From the NCBI GenBank assembly GCA_030528285.1, contig JAUMZE010000001.1, positions 62,001 to 126,000 of the forward strand: a stretch of DNA of 64,000 nt, read 5' to 3'. The notes beneath the pieces are model-generated. The model was not told the DNA's origin and made no database searches. It saw only the letters and a list, made by a program, of their open reading frames with translations. Shown in pieces: positions 15,894 to 26,062 of the stretch. This stretch comes from Aerococcus sp. GTDB lineage: Bacteria; Bacillota; Bacilli; Lactobacillales; Aerococcaceae. Position numbers and translations under genes: made by a program. Position 1 is the first letter of the stretch. Every line of letters begins with the position of its first letter.

Positions 15894-18188
15894 CTATTGT
15901 ACCGTTTTTATCCACCACCTGCCATGAAAATAATAATAATGAATGGCTCCCTGCTGATCTGTGCGATAGATAGCGATATGTTGCTGTTTCAAATCTTCAA
16001 TGACGCGTTTCCCCGGATGGCCGTAACGATTCTTCCGTCCGACTGAGATAAAGGCACATTTTGGATGCACACGCTCTAACCAATCTGTGGCACTCGAATG
16101 GTCGGACCCGTGATGAGCCACCTTGAGAATATCGACGGGCCAATGCTTTTTATTGAGGCGTTCAGCCACTTTCTCTTCATTAGGTCCCACTAAATCCCCC
16201 GTAAATAGAAATGTCTGCGGTCCAAATTGGCCGTATAGCACAAGCGAATCCTCATTCTTGCCCGTCCCTATCGCATCCGGAGAGAGGACAGTGACAGCCG
16301 TTTTTCCTTTGAGTTGATAGGTCTCCCCTGCCGATAACCAAATAAGTTCTGTCTTTTGATAACAGCTCTTCATGAAGGCTTCCTTTACAATCTGTTGCCC
16401 TTTTTCGCTCGCCTGCATGCCAATGGGGAGGTAGAGACGTTTGGTTGGGATTGTCTGCATGATTTCAACAAGTGCGCCGATGTGATCCTGATCTGCATGC
16501 GTAATGAAAATCCCGTCGAGCGTCCGGCAGCCCTCCGCCTTCAAGCTGGGAATGATTTGACGGCTGGCGACAGTTTTATGTGGACGCTTTTGCCAGGCGG
16601 ACTGTTGATATTGGATTGTTTCACAGGCGTCAATCAGATAGGTACCACGTTGATGTGGGAGTTCAATATAATGGGTATCCCCCTGCCCTACATCCAAGGT
16701 CGCCACCTGTCCCAGCGGATCAAGATAAGGAGCGCTCCACAGTAACATTAAAGCCAATGCCAACCCCCAGTAACTCCTACTCCGATGTTGCCTAGTTAAT
16801 TGGCACTGGAAATAATAGAGGATGGCGAGCACCAATAATCCTATGATCAATCGCCCGGGTGTCCCGACCCGCCACTGCAGGAGATGCCAGTGAGCGAGTG
16901 TCTCACTCAACCACTCAATTCTCTGTATGATCCACGAAACAACACGTTGCAATAAAATGAACCACCCGCTAATGCCGAGCCAGTGTGCCCCCATAATAAC
17001 TAATAGCAGTGGCATCAAGCAAAGCGTAAAGATCCCTGCAAATAGTTGCCCAAAGAGAACCGTCACCCAGGAAAATTCGTGGTACTGGTATACCAGAAAC
17101 GGAATTGCCACGAGCACACATTGAAAACTGAGGCAGATCCCACTGAGCCATGGCGAGTGCTTGGTAGGACGTTGACTCAGATAGCGCAGGAGAAAAGACA
17201 ATGCATAACTCAATTGAAAGCTGAGTGAAAAGATGGCTAACGGATAGCAGACCAAAATCAACAGTAAACTGATACTCGTCGTTTCGAATCGATTTTTGGG
17301 GCGATAGATACAAACTTTGGGTAGGCCATAATCCCCCAGTGCCCGAATCATTCCATATGGCCATCCCAGAACTGTTCCATAGAGCAGGAGAATGACGAGC
17401 GTAAACCACTCAAAATGCTCCTTCAACATGCCAACTCTCAGACAGATCTGTTTGAGTAACCTCACCAGTAGATTCACATGAAATCCTGAAATACTAAACA
17501 GATGGATAAGCCCAATTACTTGATAATGAGTCAGCACATCCGCATCGAGCGCCTGTTTATCATTGAAAAATAAGGATTGTAAGTAATCTCTCACCTCAGG
17601 GACTGCCAGCGTATCAAATGAATCATGTAACTGACGTGCTGTATTGGCAATGAATGCTCGAATGCCCGTCGCTGGTCCTGCGATTGTTAGCTGTTTTGCT
17701 TGAATGAGCCAATGGATATTGTGGCTGTAGAGATATTGGCGATAGTCGAATACACCAAAATTTGTGCGGGCATCCGGTAACTTCACCTCGCCACGCACTT
17801 GAATGATCAAGGAGTGCGTCTGATGGAGCCAGTTTGCCTGCTCCCCTTTTGATTTGATCCGGAAAAAAATTGGGAGCTGTTCCTGCCAACGTCCATGTAT
17901 CAAATATCCCTTGAGTGAGAGTTGATCCCCCTGTACTTGGATGTCGGTTGCGGGCACAAACAGACGAAGAGTTGCCTCCCCCGCTGTCAATTGCGTTCGA
18001 TACCATAAGAAGAACAAACCAATCAATAGGATACCAACCCCCTGCAGCACAAAATAACGCCGCCTGAGCGAACGATCCGCCACGCTCCACATGCGCCAAG
18101 TGAAATATCCCCATAGTATCAGTGTCAACGGTGAGGGGATCAGGCACGCTAGCGTCAGTAATAAATAACCTAAAGCGAACCAAACCAT
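15894..18188 (-). CDS. comEC: DNA internalization competence protein ComEC/Rec2
   Basis: This 764-aa membrane channel carries transforming DNA across the cytoplasmic membrane. It has N-terminal helices and an OB/DUF4131 region, the ComEC core with IGLIHLFSISGFHVNLLVRLL (about 226-246), and more helices. The C-terminal metallo-beta-lactamase-like domain has THADQDHIGAL (the HxDxDH motif) and KVAHHGSDHSS. It follows comEA by 4 nt. Length and domains are complete, so the gene looks functional. Confidence 0.96.
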   Translation of the reverse strand: MVWFALGYLLLTLACLIPSPLTLILWGYFTWRMWSVADRSLRRRYFVLQGVGILLIGLFFLWYRTQLTAGEATLRLFVPATDIQVQGDQLSLKGYLIHGRWQEQLPIFFRIKSKGEQANWLHQTHSLIIQVRGEVKLPDARTNFGVFDYRQYLYSHNIHWLIQAKQLTIAGPATGIRAFIANTARQLHDSFDTLAVPEVRDYLQSLFFNDKQALDADVLTHYQVIGLIHLFSISGFHVNLLVRLLKQICLRVGMLKEHFEWFTLVILLLYGTVLGWPYGMIRALGDYGLPKVCIYRPKNRFETTSISLLLILVCYPLAIFSLSFQLSYALSFLLRYLSQRPTKHSPWLSGICLSFQCVLVAIPFLVYQYHEFSWVTVLFGQLFAGIFTLCLMPLLLVIMGAHWLGISGWFILLQRVVSWIIQRIEWLSETLAHWHLLQWRVGTPGRLIIGLLVLAILYYFQCQLTRQHRSRSYWGLALALMLLWSAPYLDPLGQVATLDVGQGDTHYIELPHQRGTYLIDACETIQYQQSAWQKRPHKTVASRQIIPSLKAEGCRTLDGIFITHADQDHIGALVEIMQTIPTKRLYLPIGMQASEKGQQIVKEAFMKSCYQKTELIWLSAGETYQLKGKTAVTVLSPDAIGTGKNEDSLVLYGQFGPQTFLFTGDLVGPNEEKVAERLNKKHWPVDILKVAHHGSDHSSATDWLERVHPKCAFISVGRKNRYGHPGKRVIEDLKQQHIAIYRTDQQGAIHYYYFHGRWWIKTVQ

Positions 18189-18192
18189 GGGA

Positions 18193-18891
18193 CTAAACGC
18201 ACACGTGTGGACGCAATTTCTCTAGCGTCTTCTCGCCGATGCCACTAACATTGGTGAGGTCGTCCACGCGCTGAAAGGAACCATTCTGTTCGCGATATTG
18301 AATAATGTCTTCCGCTTTCTTCTCGCCAATCCCTGAAATGGTCATTAATTCCTCCTTGGTGGCGGTATTGAGATTCACCTGCTTGGAATCAGCGGACGAA
18401 TGCCCCGGTGTCTCAGTAGCAGCAGTCGATTGCTGCATCGTGGGGACTGCTTCGCCTTGTTTAGGGATATAGATGACCATCTGATCAGCCACTTTTTGAG
18501 AGAAATTCACCTGCGATTCATCCGCCGCCTCGCTCACCCCACCTGCCAGTGCGACCACATCATGAATCCGCATCGTCGTCTCAACCGGATAGACGCCGGG
18601 ATGTTTCACTGCTCCCTTCACATCCACATACCATTGCTCCGACACTGAGGAAGACCCTGCTGCTGTTTCTGATTTGGGCTCGGCTGCTTGAACGGCAACG
18701 GTAGAGGCAGTATCACTGGTGGTATCCGTTTGTTGCCACTCTTCAGTCCCCGGTGTTTTTGTGTCCTCCCCATTCAGTATGAAATATCCACCTGCTAATA
18801 CCACGAGAATGACCCCAATTACTCCCACCATCACTAATTGCCGATGCTCCTCTACCCATTCCTTCAGTGCTTTCATTATCTGGCTTTGCAT
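18193..18891 (-). CDS. comEA: Competence DNA receptor ComEA
   Basis: The 232-aa membrane-anchored DNA receptor has one N-terminal membrane helix (LVMVGVIGVILVVLAGGYFI), a Ser/Thr-rich linker, and a SLBB domain (VDVKGAVKHPGVYPV). It ends in tandem helix-hairpin-helix motifs (VNLNTATKEELMTISGIGEKK and VDDLTNVSGIGEKTLEKL). I choose ATG 18891, seven codons into the open frame, because AAAGGAG stands 9 nt before it. It delivers double-stranded DNA to ComEC, encoded 4 nt downstream. Confidence 0.95.
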   Translation of the reverse strand: MQSQIMKALKEWVEEHRQLVMVGVIGVILVVLAGGYFILNGEDTKTPGTEEWQQTDTTSDTASTVAVQAAEPKSETAAGSSSVSEQWYVDVKGAVKHPGVYPVETTMRIHDVVALAGGVSEAADESQVNFSQKVADQMVIYIPKQGEAVPTMQQSTAATETPGHSSADSKQVNLNTATKEELMTISGIGEKKAEDIIQYREQNGSFQRVDDLTNVSGIGEKTLEKLRPHVCV

Positions 18892-19005
18892 TATGATCTG
18901 CTCCTTTCTCATAACCGCGGTTTTATAATAGATACGTGTAATTGAGAAAGATTCACCTGGATCAATGCGTTTGGTCTAAAAAAATTTATAGATATCTGCC
19001 CACAC

Positions 19006-19040
19006 AAAAACGCCCACCGCCAAATCTCAGCAGTGAGCGT
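19006..19040 (-). terminator. Terminator of the phosphoglucomutase gene
   Basis: On the minus strand ACGCTCAC-GCT pairs with GGC-GTGGGCGT and is followed by TTTTTG, about 95 nt after the pgcA stop. Confidence 0.75.
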
Positions 19041-19133
19041 ATTCAACTTATCTTTATAAAGTATCAACCCTTACAAGCAACCCTTTATCATTAACATATT
19101 ACAGTGCTTGGCAACTCGAACCCACAGACTGCG

Positions 19134-20855
19134 TTAATTTGCAAATTTCATCACGAAAGCTTCGTACTTCGCTAGTTGCGCTTGGGCACCGGCTTTGTCT
19201 TCTGCAACAGTTCCAATGTAGAACTTGATCTTCGGCTCAGTACCACTTGGACGCACCGCAATCCAGGTTTGGTCTGCGAGGTAATACTTCAATACGTTGG
19301 CTTTTTCAATATTGAGGGTTTCCGTTTCGCCATTCTTCACATGACGGACGCCTGCTTGATAGTCCTCAACGGCTTCCACAGGGACATCCGCAATGGTTTC
19401 TGGTTGGTTGTCGCGCAGATTGTTCATGATTTCCGTAATCTTAGCGGCCCCTTCTTGCCCAGATAATTTAACCGAAATTGTCTTCTCTGCGTAATGCCCG
19501 TATGCGCTAAAAATTTCCTGCAACCCATCGTACGGCGTCTTGCCTTGTTTCTTGTAGTAAGCAGCCAATTCCGCAAAAAGCATCGCCGTTTGAATGGCAT
19601 CTTTATCACGGACAAATGGTTTGATCAAGAAACCATAGCTCTCTTCGAATCCAAAGAGGAAGGTATGGGCACCCGTTTGTTCGTACTGCTTGATCTGTTC
19701 AGCGATGAATTTGAAGCCAGTTAAGGTATTCACCGTCCCCATATTGAAGTGTTTAGCGATCACTGCTGGTAATTCGCTGGACACGATGGATTTCACAATG
19801 ACCCCATTCTCTGGTAAATCATTGGTGCCCTTGCGCGCGGTGAGGATGTATTGGGTCAACAATGCCCCAATCTGGTTCCCGGTCAGGATGCGATATTCCC
19901 CATCCGGCATCTTCACGCCAGCTCCCATCCGGTCAGCGTCAGGGTCGGTCGCAATCAGCACATCCGCGTCATGTTCCTTGCCATATTTCATCGCATATTC
20001 GAAAGCACTTGCTTCTTCTGGGTTTGGTGATTTCAGCGTGGAGAAGTCCGCATTGGGTTCGCGCTGTTCATCGATATAGACCACCTGATTGAAGCCCGCC
20101 TGATCAAAAGCTTGTTCTGCCAATAATTGTCCTGTTCCTTGGAGTGGGGTGTAGACAATCGTTACGTCGTCTTTCATCTCTTTGATGATGTCTTCGTCGA
20201 TCGTTACCTCCTTCACCTGAGCGAGATATTTATCATCGACATCTTTTCCAATGGCGTGGTAGAGGCCCGATGCTTTCAGTTGACTGAGATCCTCGACTTC
20301 AATCGTTAGTGGATCGACATCTTTAATGTGGTTGGTGAGGGCGGAGGCGTCTTCTGGTGTCATCTGACCGCCATCTTCCCCATACACTTTGTAGCCGTTG
20401 TATTCCTTGGTATTATGGCTCGCGGTGATCATAATCCCCGTGTAAGTTTTCAGTTCACGCACCGCAAAGGAGAGTTCAGGCGTTGGACGCACCCCTTCGA
20501 ACACGTAGGTTGGAATGCCGTGTTTGCCGAGAACTTTTGCGGATTCGAGAGCGAATTCTAGAGAGTGATGACGCCCATCGTAAGCGATCGCAACCCCACG
20601 ATCCATTGCTTCTTGTCCGTATGCCTCCATCAAACGTGCGAGCCCTTCCGTTGCCAAACGCACGGTGTAGATATTCATCCGATTAATACCGGCACCCATC
20701 AACCCGCGCATGCCAGCTGTCCCGAAATCAATTGCTTGATAAAAAGCGTCTTCTAAAGCGGCCTCGTCATCGCCCAATGCCTCTAAATCGGCTTTGACGT
20801 CCGCGTCGAGCGTTGGTGATTGCTTCCAATTGGTATAGATTTCTTTCCATCCCAT
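19134..20855 (-). CDS. pgcA: Alpha-phosphoglucomutase (PgcA-type phosphohexomutase)
   Basis: This 573-aa enzyme interconverts glucose-1-phosphate and glucose-6-phosphate, feeding UDP-glucose and envelope polymers via GalU. It shows the catalytic phosphoserine loop ITASHNTKEYNGYK (about 142-155), the metal-binding DPDADRMG, the sugar-binding GFEESYGFLI and the phosphate-binding VRPSGTEPKIKFYI near the C-terminus. Its length suits the long bacterial alpha-PGM/PMM class. It is monocistronic. Confidence 0.95.
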   Translation of the reverse strand: MGWKEIYTNWKQSPTLDADVKADLEALGDDEAALEDAFYQAIDFGTAGMRGLMGAGINRMNIYTVRLATEGLARLMEAYGQEAMDRGVAIAYDGRHHSLEFALESAKVLGKHGIPTYVFEGVRPTPELSFAVRELKTYTGIMITASHNTKEYNGYKVYGEDGGQMTPEDASALTNHIKDVDPLTIEVEDLSQLKASGLYHAIGKDVDDKYLAQVKEVTIDEDIIKEMKDDVTIVYTPLQGTGQLLAEQAFDQAGFNQVVYIDEQREPNADFSTLKSPNPEEASAFEYAMKYGKEHDADVLIATDPDADRMGAGVKMPDGEYRILTGNQIGALLTQYILTARKGTNDLPENGVIVKSIVSSELPAVIAKHFNMGTVNTLTGFKFIAEQIKQYEQTGAHTFLFGFEESYGFLIKPFVRDKDAIQTAMLFAELAAYYKKQGKTPYDGLQEIFSAYGHYAEKTISVKLSGQEGAAKITEIMNNLRDNQPETIADVPVEAVEDYQAGVRHVKNGETETLNIEKANVLKYYLADQTWIAVRPSGTEPKIKFYIGTVAEDKAGAQAQLAKYEAFVMKFAN

Positions 20856-20954
20856 AATATCATCCCTTCTAAACGAACCTCTTGACGCTTTTATTATACC
20901 CTACCCCGCCAATTTCGGTAGTCTAATATCAAAAATATCAACAAAGAAAGCAGT

Positions 20955-21908
20955 CTACTCCTCTGTTAATGATTGGTCGTTGAGCGCAGTAATGTAGTCA
21001 TAGGCGCCCTGTCCAGCAATCCCACCGTCACCGACCGCCGTAGAAATTTGACGCAGATGTTTCTTGCGCACGTCACCAGCCGCAAAGATACCTGGAACAC
21101 TCGTCTTCATTTGATCGTCGGTTTCAATCCAGCCTTCCACATCGGTAATCCCGAGATCCTGGAAACCATCCGTATTTGGGACTAAACCAATATAGATGAA
21201 GACGCCATCTGTTGGGACTTCTTCTTCCTGGCCGGTTTCCTTATTCAAAACGACCACTTTCGTCACTTTTTGGCCGTCGCCTTCGATCCGTTTCACTTCG
21301 CTATCCCAAGTGAAGGTCATCTTGTCGTTATTGAAAGCACGATTTTGAAGAATTTGTTGGGCCCGCAATTGGTCACGACGATGCACCAAGTTGACGCCAT
21401 TCGCGAACTGGGCGAGGTAGGTTCCTTCTTCCACAGCGGAATCCCCACCACCAATGACTTTCACGTTCTTGTCCTTGAAGAATGCCCCGTCACAGACCGC
21501 ACAGTAGCTCACGCCGCGGCCCTGGTATTCCTCCTCGCCGGGTACATTCAAGTTACGATGCACGGATCCTGTCGCAATCACAACTGCCTTAGCTTGATAC
21601 GTGGTCGTGTCCGTTTGAATGGTGTGGTAGGGTTTGCCGATCTCTATATGTTTCACAACCCCATAGGCATATTCTGCGCCAAACTGCATGGCGCTCTCAT
21701 ACATCTCTGTGGCTAAATCGGCACCGAGAATACTCTTGAAGCCTGGATAATTCTCCACTTCAGCGGTATTTAGTAATTCTCCGCCTGGCACCCCGCGTTC
21801 GAGCACCAAGACCGATAAATTCGCGCGTGATGCATATAGAGCCGCAGTTAAACCAGCAGGGCCACTCCCTACGACAATCACATCATATTGTTTGATTTCC
21901 TCACTCAT
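20955..21908 (-). CDS. trxB: Thioredoxin-disulfide reductase
   Basis: The 317-aa FAD/NADPH enzyme has the N-terminal FAD motif VGSGPAGLTAALYASRA, redox-active CAVCDG (about 140-145), the NADPH motif VIGGGDSAVEEGTYL and the C-terminal GIFAAGDVR. It recharges thioredoxin. A hairpin separates it from galU upstream, so it has its own or read-through expression. Confidence 0.96.
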   Translation of the reverse strand: MSEEIKQYDVIVVGSGPAGLTAALYASRANLSVLVLERGVPGGELLNTAEVENYPGFKSILGADLATEMYESAMQFGAEYAYGVVKHIEIGKPYHTIQTDTTTYQAKAVVIATGSVHRNLNVPGEEEYQGRGVSYCAVCDGAFFKDKNVKVIGGGDSAVEEGTYLAQFANGVNLVHRRDQLRAQQILQNRAFNNDKMTFTWDSEVKRIEGDGQKVTKVVVLNKETGQEEEVPTDGVFIYIGLVPNTDGFQDLGITDVEGWIETDDQMKTSVPGIFAAGDVRKKHLRQISTAVGDGGIAGQGAYDYITALNDQSLTEE

Positions 21909-22043
21909 CGAAAAACTCCCTCCTATTAGAGCTGTTGATTCCTATTTTGCTTCTTCATTTTATAAACTTACTATTTGTGAGTCAAAAGAACTGCTTATCT
22001 GCTTTATTAGCACTCCTGCACCTTCTCTCCCCTATAAAGATAA

Positions 22044-22073
22044 AGAAAGCTTGAGATCTCACTCAAGCTTTCT
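22044..22073 (-). terminator. Probable terminator after galU
   Basis: A perfect 12-bp stem AGAAAGCTTGAG/CTCAAGCTTTCT with a 6-nt loop is followed on the minus strand by an interrupted T-rich tract. Confidence 0.65.
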
Positions 22074-22099
22074 GAGGGGAGGGCCACTCATATCGTTCA

Positions 22100-22975
22100 T
22101 TATAGTTGATCTTCAAGACTGAGGATGTAACGCTTCAATTCTTCTTTGTATTCAGGTTGCTCAAGACCGTAATCAATAAGCGTCTGCATGTAGCCGAGTT
22201 TGTTTCCAACATCATAACGGTCGCCCTTGAATTCGAGTGCGAAGACCCGCTGCGTCTTGTTCAAACGGTCAATCGCATCGGTCAATTGGATTTCATTCCC
22301 AGCACCAGGGGTTTGCGTTTCCAGCAAGTGAAATATTTCTGGTGTCAGGAGGTAACGGCCGACAATAGCGAGATTACTTGGGGCATCTTCTGGCGCTGGT
22401 TTTTCAACAAACTGGCGCACATTGTAGATGCCTTCTTGCCATTCACCTTCAGGATCGATCACCCCGTACTTGTTGGTTTCTTCTTCTGGAACAGGAATCA
22501 CGGCAATTGTGGAAGCATGGGTCTGCTCGTAGCTATCGATCAATTGGCGCGTCAATGGCACCTCATCTGACATCAAATCGTCCCCGAGCATCACAACGAA
22601 AGGTTCATCCCCCACAAAGGCTTTGGCTTGGAGCACTGCATCGCCCAAACCGCGTGGATACGGCTGACGTTTGAAGAAGATATTCAGTCCTGTATTCTCA
22701 TTCATTACTTCAACGAGATCTTCGCGCCCCTTTTCTTTCAGGAAACCTTCCAATTCCACATTCGAATCGAAGCTATCCTCAATCGCACGTTTACTCTTCC
22801 CGGTGATGATTAACACATCCTCAATTCCTGAGGCAATGGCTTCTTCCACAATAAATTGGATTGTTGGTTTATTGACGATTGGAAGCATTTCTTTGGCGAG
22901 GGCTTTCGTTGCCGGGAGGAAGCGGGTCCCAAATCCAGCGGCTGGGATAATGGCTTTCGTTACTTTTTTCTTCAC
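22100..22975 (-). CDS. galU: UTP-glucose-1-phosphate uridylyltransferase
   Basis: This 291-aa nucleotidyltransferase makes UDP-glucose. The N-terminal signature [26 protein letters not shown] (about 11-36), [10 protein letters not shown] and [14 protein letters not shown] are all present. It is the last gene of the leftward hprK-lgt-gpsA-galU run. PgcA, encoded nearby, supplies its substrate. Confidence 0.96.
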   Translation of the reverse strand: MKKKVTKAIIPAAGFGTRFLPATKALAKEMLPIVNKPTIQFIVEEAIASGIEDVLIITGKSKRAIEDSFDSNVELEGFLKEKGREDLVEVMNENTGLNIFFKRQPYPRGLGDAVLQAKAFVGDEPFVVMLGDDLMSDEVPLTRQLIDSYEQTHASTIAVIPVPEEETNKYGVIDPEGEWQEGIYNVRQFVEKPAPEDAPSNLAIVGRYLLTPEIFHLLETQTPGAGNEIQLTDAIDRLNKTQRVFALEFKGDRYDVGNKLGYMQTLIDYGLEQPEYKEELKRYILSLEDQL

Positions 22976-23011
22976 TACTAATCACACTCCTATTATCGTT
23001 TTCAATTATTT

Positions 23012-24025
23012 TTATTCGCTTTTCTTCTCGCGTTCCATCAACTGCATAATGACCGTTCTGAGATCACTCTGTTGATTCAACACCTGATACATCGCTTCGG
23101 TGATTGGCATCTCCACGTGATACGCTTTGGCGAGGGTATAAGCTGCTTGTGTGGTGGTGACCCCCTCCACAATTTGGCCCATTTCAGCGACGGCCTGTTT
23201 CGGATCAGTGCCCTGTCCAATCGCATAACCGCAACGCCAATTCCTGGAGAGCGCACTCCCGGTTGTTACGAGAAGATCACCCACACCGCTGAGTCCACTA
23301 AAGGTGAGGGGATCAGCCCCCAATGCCACCCCGAGTCGCGTAATTTCTGCAAGTCCGCGAGTAACGAGGGCGGCCTTGGTGTTGATGCCGTAATTCAAAC
23401 CGTCGCTCACTCCTGCACAGAGGCCGATGATATTCTTCAACGCGCCCCCGAGTTCCACTCCGATAATATCGGTACTCGTATAAACACGCAAATATCGATT
23501 CATAAAAAGCGACTGGATCACTTTAGCGGCTGCTTCGTCCGTACTAGCAGCGGTAATTGCCGTCAGATGATGCGTGACCACTTCTTCTGCATGACTTGGA
23601 CCAGAGAGCACCACAATCGCTTGGTATGAGACACCGAGAAATTCTTCCATCAACATCTCACTGATCCGTTCATGCGTTCCTTGTTCAATTCCTTTGCTGG
23701 CGTGAAAAATCAGCGGATGAAGCGGTGGGTCCATTTGCTTTAGAGTGGACACCACCTGTTTGGAGACTTCACGAATAGCTTTGGTAGGAACGACAAAACC
23801 GATCACTTCCGCCTGTTTGATCGCCATGTTTAGATCTGACGTCGCCACCACTCGTTCGCTCAATCGAAAGTCTTCGAGGTACCGTTGATTGGTGCGTTGT
23901 TCTTGTAATTCTTGGGCTTGCTCCGGATGATGCGTCCATAGTGTGACCGCATGCCCATTCTCGCCTAAGACATTGGCGAGCGCACTGCCCCAGGTACCGG
24001 CACCGAGAATCGTTACCTGTACCAT
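23012..24025 (-). CDS. gpsA: NAD(P)-dependent glycerol-3-phosphate dehydrogenase
   Basis: The 337-aa enzyme reduces dihydroxyacetone phosphate to sn-glycerol-3-phosphate for lipid synthesis. It has the dinucleotide motif ILGAGTWGSALANVL, FHASKGIEQGT, VLSGPSHAEEV and the substrate-binding GGALKNIIGLCAGVSDGLNYG. It lies 4 nt downstream of lgt in a typical Firmicute cluster. Confidence 0.96.
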   Translation of the reverse strand: MVQVTILGAGTWGSALANVLGENGHAVTLWTHHPEQAQELQEQRTNQRYLEDFRLSERVVATSDLNMAIKQAEVIGFVVPTKAIREVSKQVVSTLKQMDPPLHPLIFHASKGIEQGTHERISEMLMEEFLGVSYQAIVVLSGPSHAEEVVTHHLTAITAASTDEAAAKVIQSLFMNRYLRVYTSTDIIGVELGGALKNIIGLCAGVSDGLNYGINTKAALVTRGLAEITRLGVALGADPLTFSGLSGVGDLLVTTGSALSRNWRCGYAIGQGTDPKQAVAEMGQIVEGVTTTQAAYTLAKAYHVEMPITEAMYQVLNQQSDLRTVIMQLMEREKKSE

Positions 24026-24029
24026 CTTT

Positions 24030-24875
24030 TCACCTACTTTCTACGAGAGGAAGGGGGCCGTGAACATCCGTATAATACTGGGCATCCAAACGTTTGGTGC
24101 GACTCCAGATGAAGGCAGAGACCCCAAATAATACGAGGAGGAGTGAGAGCACCTGTGACACACGGAATGGGCCCCACCACAAGCTGTCGGTTCGGAGCCC
24201 CTCAATGAAGAAACGCCCCGATGCATACCAAATCAGATAGAGGAGCGTGGTTTCACCCACCTTGAGCGTTTGTTTGCGTCCTCTCAGCCACATAATGACA
24301 ATCACCCCGAGTATGCTCCACAATGATTCATAGAGAAAGGTTGGGTGGTAATAAACACCATCAATCTGCATACGGTTCACAATGAAATCTGGTAAATGAA
24401 GCATCTGCCGCAGGAAACTTTCACTGACAGGCCCGCCATGTGCCTCCTGATTAGCGAAATTCCCCCAGCGTCCGATTGCTTGTGCGAGTAATAAATACGG
24501 CGCCACAATATCTGTCATCAAAAACGGATGAAAGTGTTTCTTGTGGCAATAAACGAAGAGCGTAAGTGCCCCCGCAATCACACCGCCGTAAATTGCGATC
24601 CCACCGTTCCAAATCTGTAAAATTTCATTCGGATGAGCAGCATAATATGACCACTCAAAAATCACATAGTAAATTCGTGCCCCGATAAAACCAATCGGAA
24701 TTCCCCACAATACGAGGTCATATCCGATATCTTCAGGGAAACCTTTTAATCGCAGTTCGCGTGTAATCCATTCAATCGCAATCAGCATCCCAACTGCGAT
24801 AATGATCCCGTACCAGTGTACCGGAATCCCAAATAAATCAAAAGCCACTGGATAGCTTAATATTAGTGGTAACAT
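24030..24875 (-). CDS. lgt: Prolipoprotein diacylglyceryl transferase
   Basis: This 281-aa integral membrane enzyme attaches diacylglycerol to lipobox cysteines. The Lgt signature GRWGNFANQEAHGGP is intact, preceded by ARIYYVIFEWSYY and followed by YHPTFLYESLW. About seven membrane helices are visible. It lies 13 nt downstream of hprK. Confidence 0.96.
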   Translation of the reverse strand: MLPLILSYPVAFDLFGIPVHWYGIIIAVGMLIAIEWITRELRLKGFPEDIGYDLVLWGIPIGFIGARIYYVIFEWSYYAAHPNEILQIWNGGIAIYGGVIAGALTLFVYCHKKHFHPFLMTDIVAPYLLLAQAIGRWGNFANQEAHGGPVSESFLRQMLHLPDFIVNRMQIDGVYYHPTFLYESLWSILGVIVIMWLRGRKQTLKVGETTLLYLIWYASGRFFIEGLRTDSLWWGPFRVSQVLSLLLVLFGVSAFIWSRTKRLDAQYYTDVHGPLPLVESR

Positions 24876-24888
24876 CCTTCGCCTCCCA

Positions 24889-25899
24889 TTAATTGTCCCG
24901 CGACAGATAGTAATTGCTATCCTTCTTCGGCGCGGGCGGCATTGGACGTTTGATTTCCGTCACATTCTTATCAAAATCTGAGTTGCGCTGGATGAGTTCG
25001 GTTAATCGCTCTTCAAATTGCTGCTCAGAATCGAATCCCATCGACCGTGCCCGGAAGTTCATGGCCGCAACTTCCACGATATTGGAGCTGTTACGCCCGG
25101 TGCGGATTGGAACGGTGATTTTAGGAATCTCAATTCCAAAATAAGACACCATCTCAGGCGCCGTGCCGAGACGATCATAATTTCCCTCTTGATCCCAGTC
25201 GAGGAGATTAATAATCATATTTAATTCCTGCGCGCGACGGACGGCCCCGGCACCAAAGAGCGTGAGGACGTTCATAATCCCCAAGCCCCTAATTTCGATC
25301 ATGTTCTGCAGGATCTCCGGTGCCTCACCAATAATCGTGCGTTCATCGCGTTTATGTAATTCCACGCGATCATCCGCCACCAACCGATGTCCGTGTTTAA
25401 TCAGTTCCAGGGCCGTTTCAGACTTACCAATACCGCTATCACCGATAATAAGAATCCCGAGCCCGTATACATCCACGAACACACCATGGACCGATTGCCG
25501 CGACGAGAGGGTTTCCTGGAGGTAGCTGGTGATATTCTTGAATAATTGCGTTGTGATCGTGTCACTCCCGAGAATCGGAATCTGATTTTCACTGAGCGCT
25601 TGAATCACTTCATATTCCGGACGCAACCCCCGTGAAAAGATAAAGCACGGGGTTTCAGGGCGAGCCATGCGCCGCGTCATGAGTAATCGTTCCGCACTCG
25701 TCATCTTCTTCATATAGGAATGCTCATTCAGACCGAACAGCTGTACCCGTTCAGACGCATAATAATTAAAGTATCCCGTTAATTCCAATCCTGGCCTGGA
25801 AATATTCGTCGTGATTATTTCACGATTAAGAAATTCTTCTCCGCTGATCACCGTCAAATGTAAAGCATCAGCTAAATCACGAACAGTGACATTTGCCAT
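24889..25899 (-). CDS. hprK: HPr kinase/phosphorylase
   Basis: This 336-aa bifunctional enzyme phosphorylates and dephosphorylates HPr on Ser46, the switch for carbon catabolite control. The Walker A loop GDSGIGKSETALEL (about 153-166) and the HPrK signature EIRGLGIMNVLTLFG are present. It heads the hprK-lgt-gpsA-galU operon. Its 5' region is unusual: the integrated satellite ends 85 nt upstream of the start codon, inside what looks like the native promoter, so expression may now depend on element-derived sequence. Confidence 0.97.
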   Translation of the reverse strand: MANVTVRDLADALHLTVISGEEFLNREIITTNISRPGLELTGYFNYYASERVQLFGLNEHSYMKKMTSAERLLMTRRMARPETPCFIFSRGLRPEYEVIQALSENQIPILGSDTITTQLFKNITSYLQETLSSRQSVHGVFVDVYGLGILIIGDSGIGKSETALELIKHGHRLVADDRVELHKRDERTIIGEAPEILQNMIEIRGLGIMNVLTLFGAGAVRRAQELNMIINLLDWDQEGNYDRLGTAPEMVSYFGIEIPKITVPIRTGRNSSNIVEVAAMNFRARSMGFDSEQQFEERLTELIQRNSDFDKNVTEIKRPMPPAPKKDSNYYLSRDN

Positions 25900-25983
25900 C
25901 TTCTCGCTCCTTCACTGTTTAAAATCGCTCCATCGTAGGAAGCGTTGTTATGATTGCTATTTACCACTGGTTAAATGGCTTTC

Positions 25984-26011
25984 ATGCCCTTCATTCTATC
26001 ACACTCCCCAT
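25984..26011. repeat. attL, 28-bp direct repeat (hprK side)
   Basis: Identical over 28 bp to 35,069-35,096; the flanking bases differ on both sides. On the minus strand it contains TGATAGAAT, an extended -10 element, 85-100 nt upstream of hprK. Confidence 0.92.
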
Positions 26012-26034
26012 AAATATTGATATGACACGGTTTA
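26011..26034 (+). repeat. End/origin repeat, site A
   Basis: TAAATATTGATATGACACGG followed by TTTA, abutting attL inside the element. It aligns with site B near attR and sites C and D in the probable origin around the core TTGATA...CGG. Confidence 0.6.
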
Positions 26035-26062
26035 TATTTCCACTTCCCGACTACTTCACGAA

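Noticed and set aside
17623..18183. 186-aa ORF within comEC
   Set aside because: It is out of frame inside the conserved comEC sequence with no recognisable protein features.
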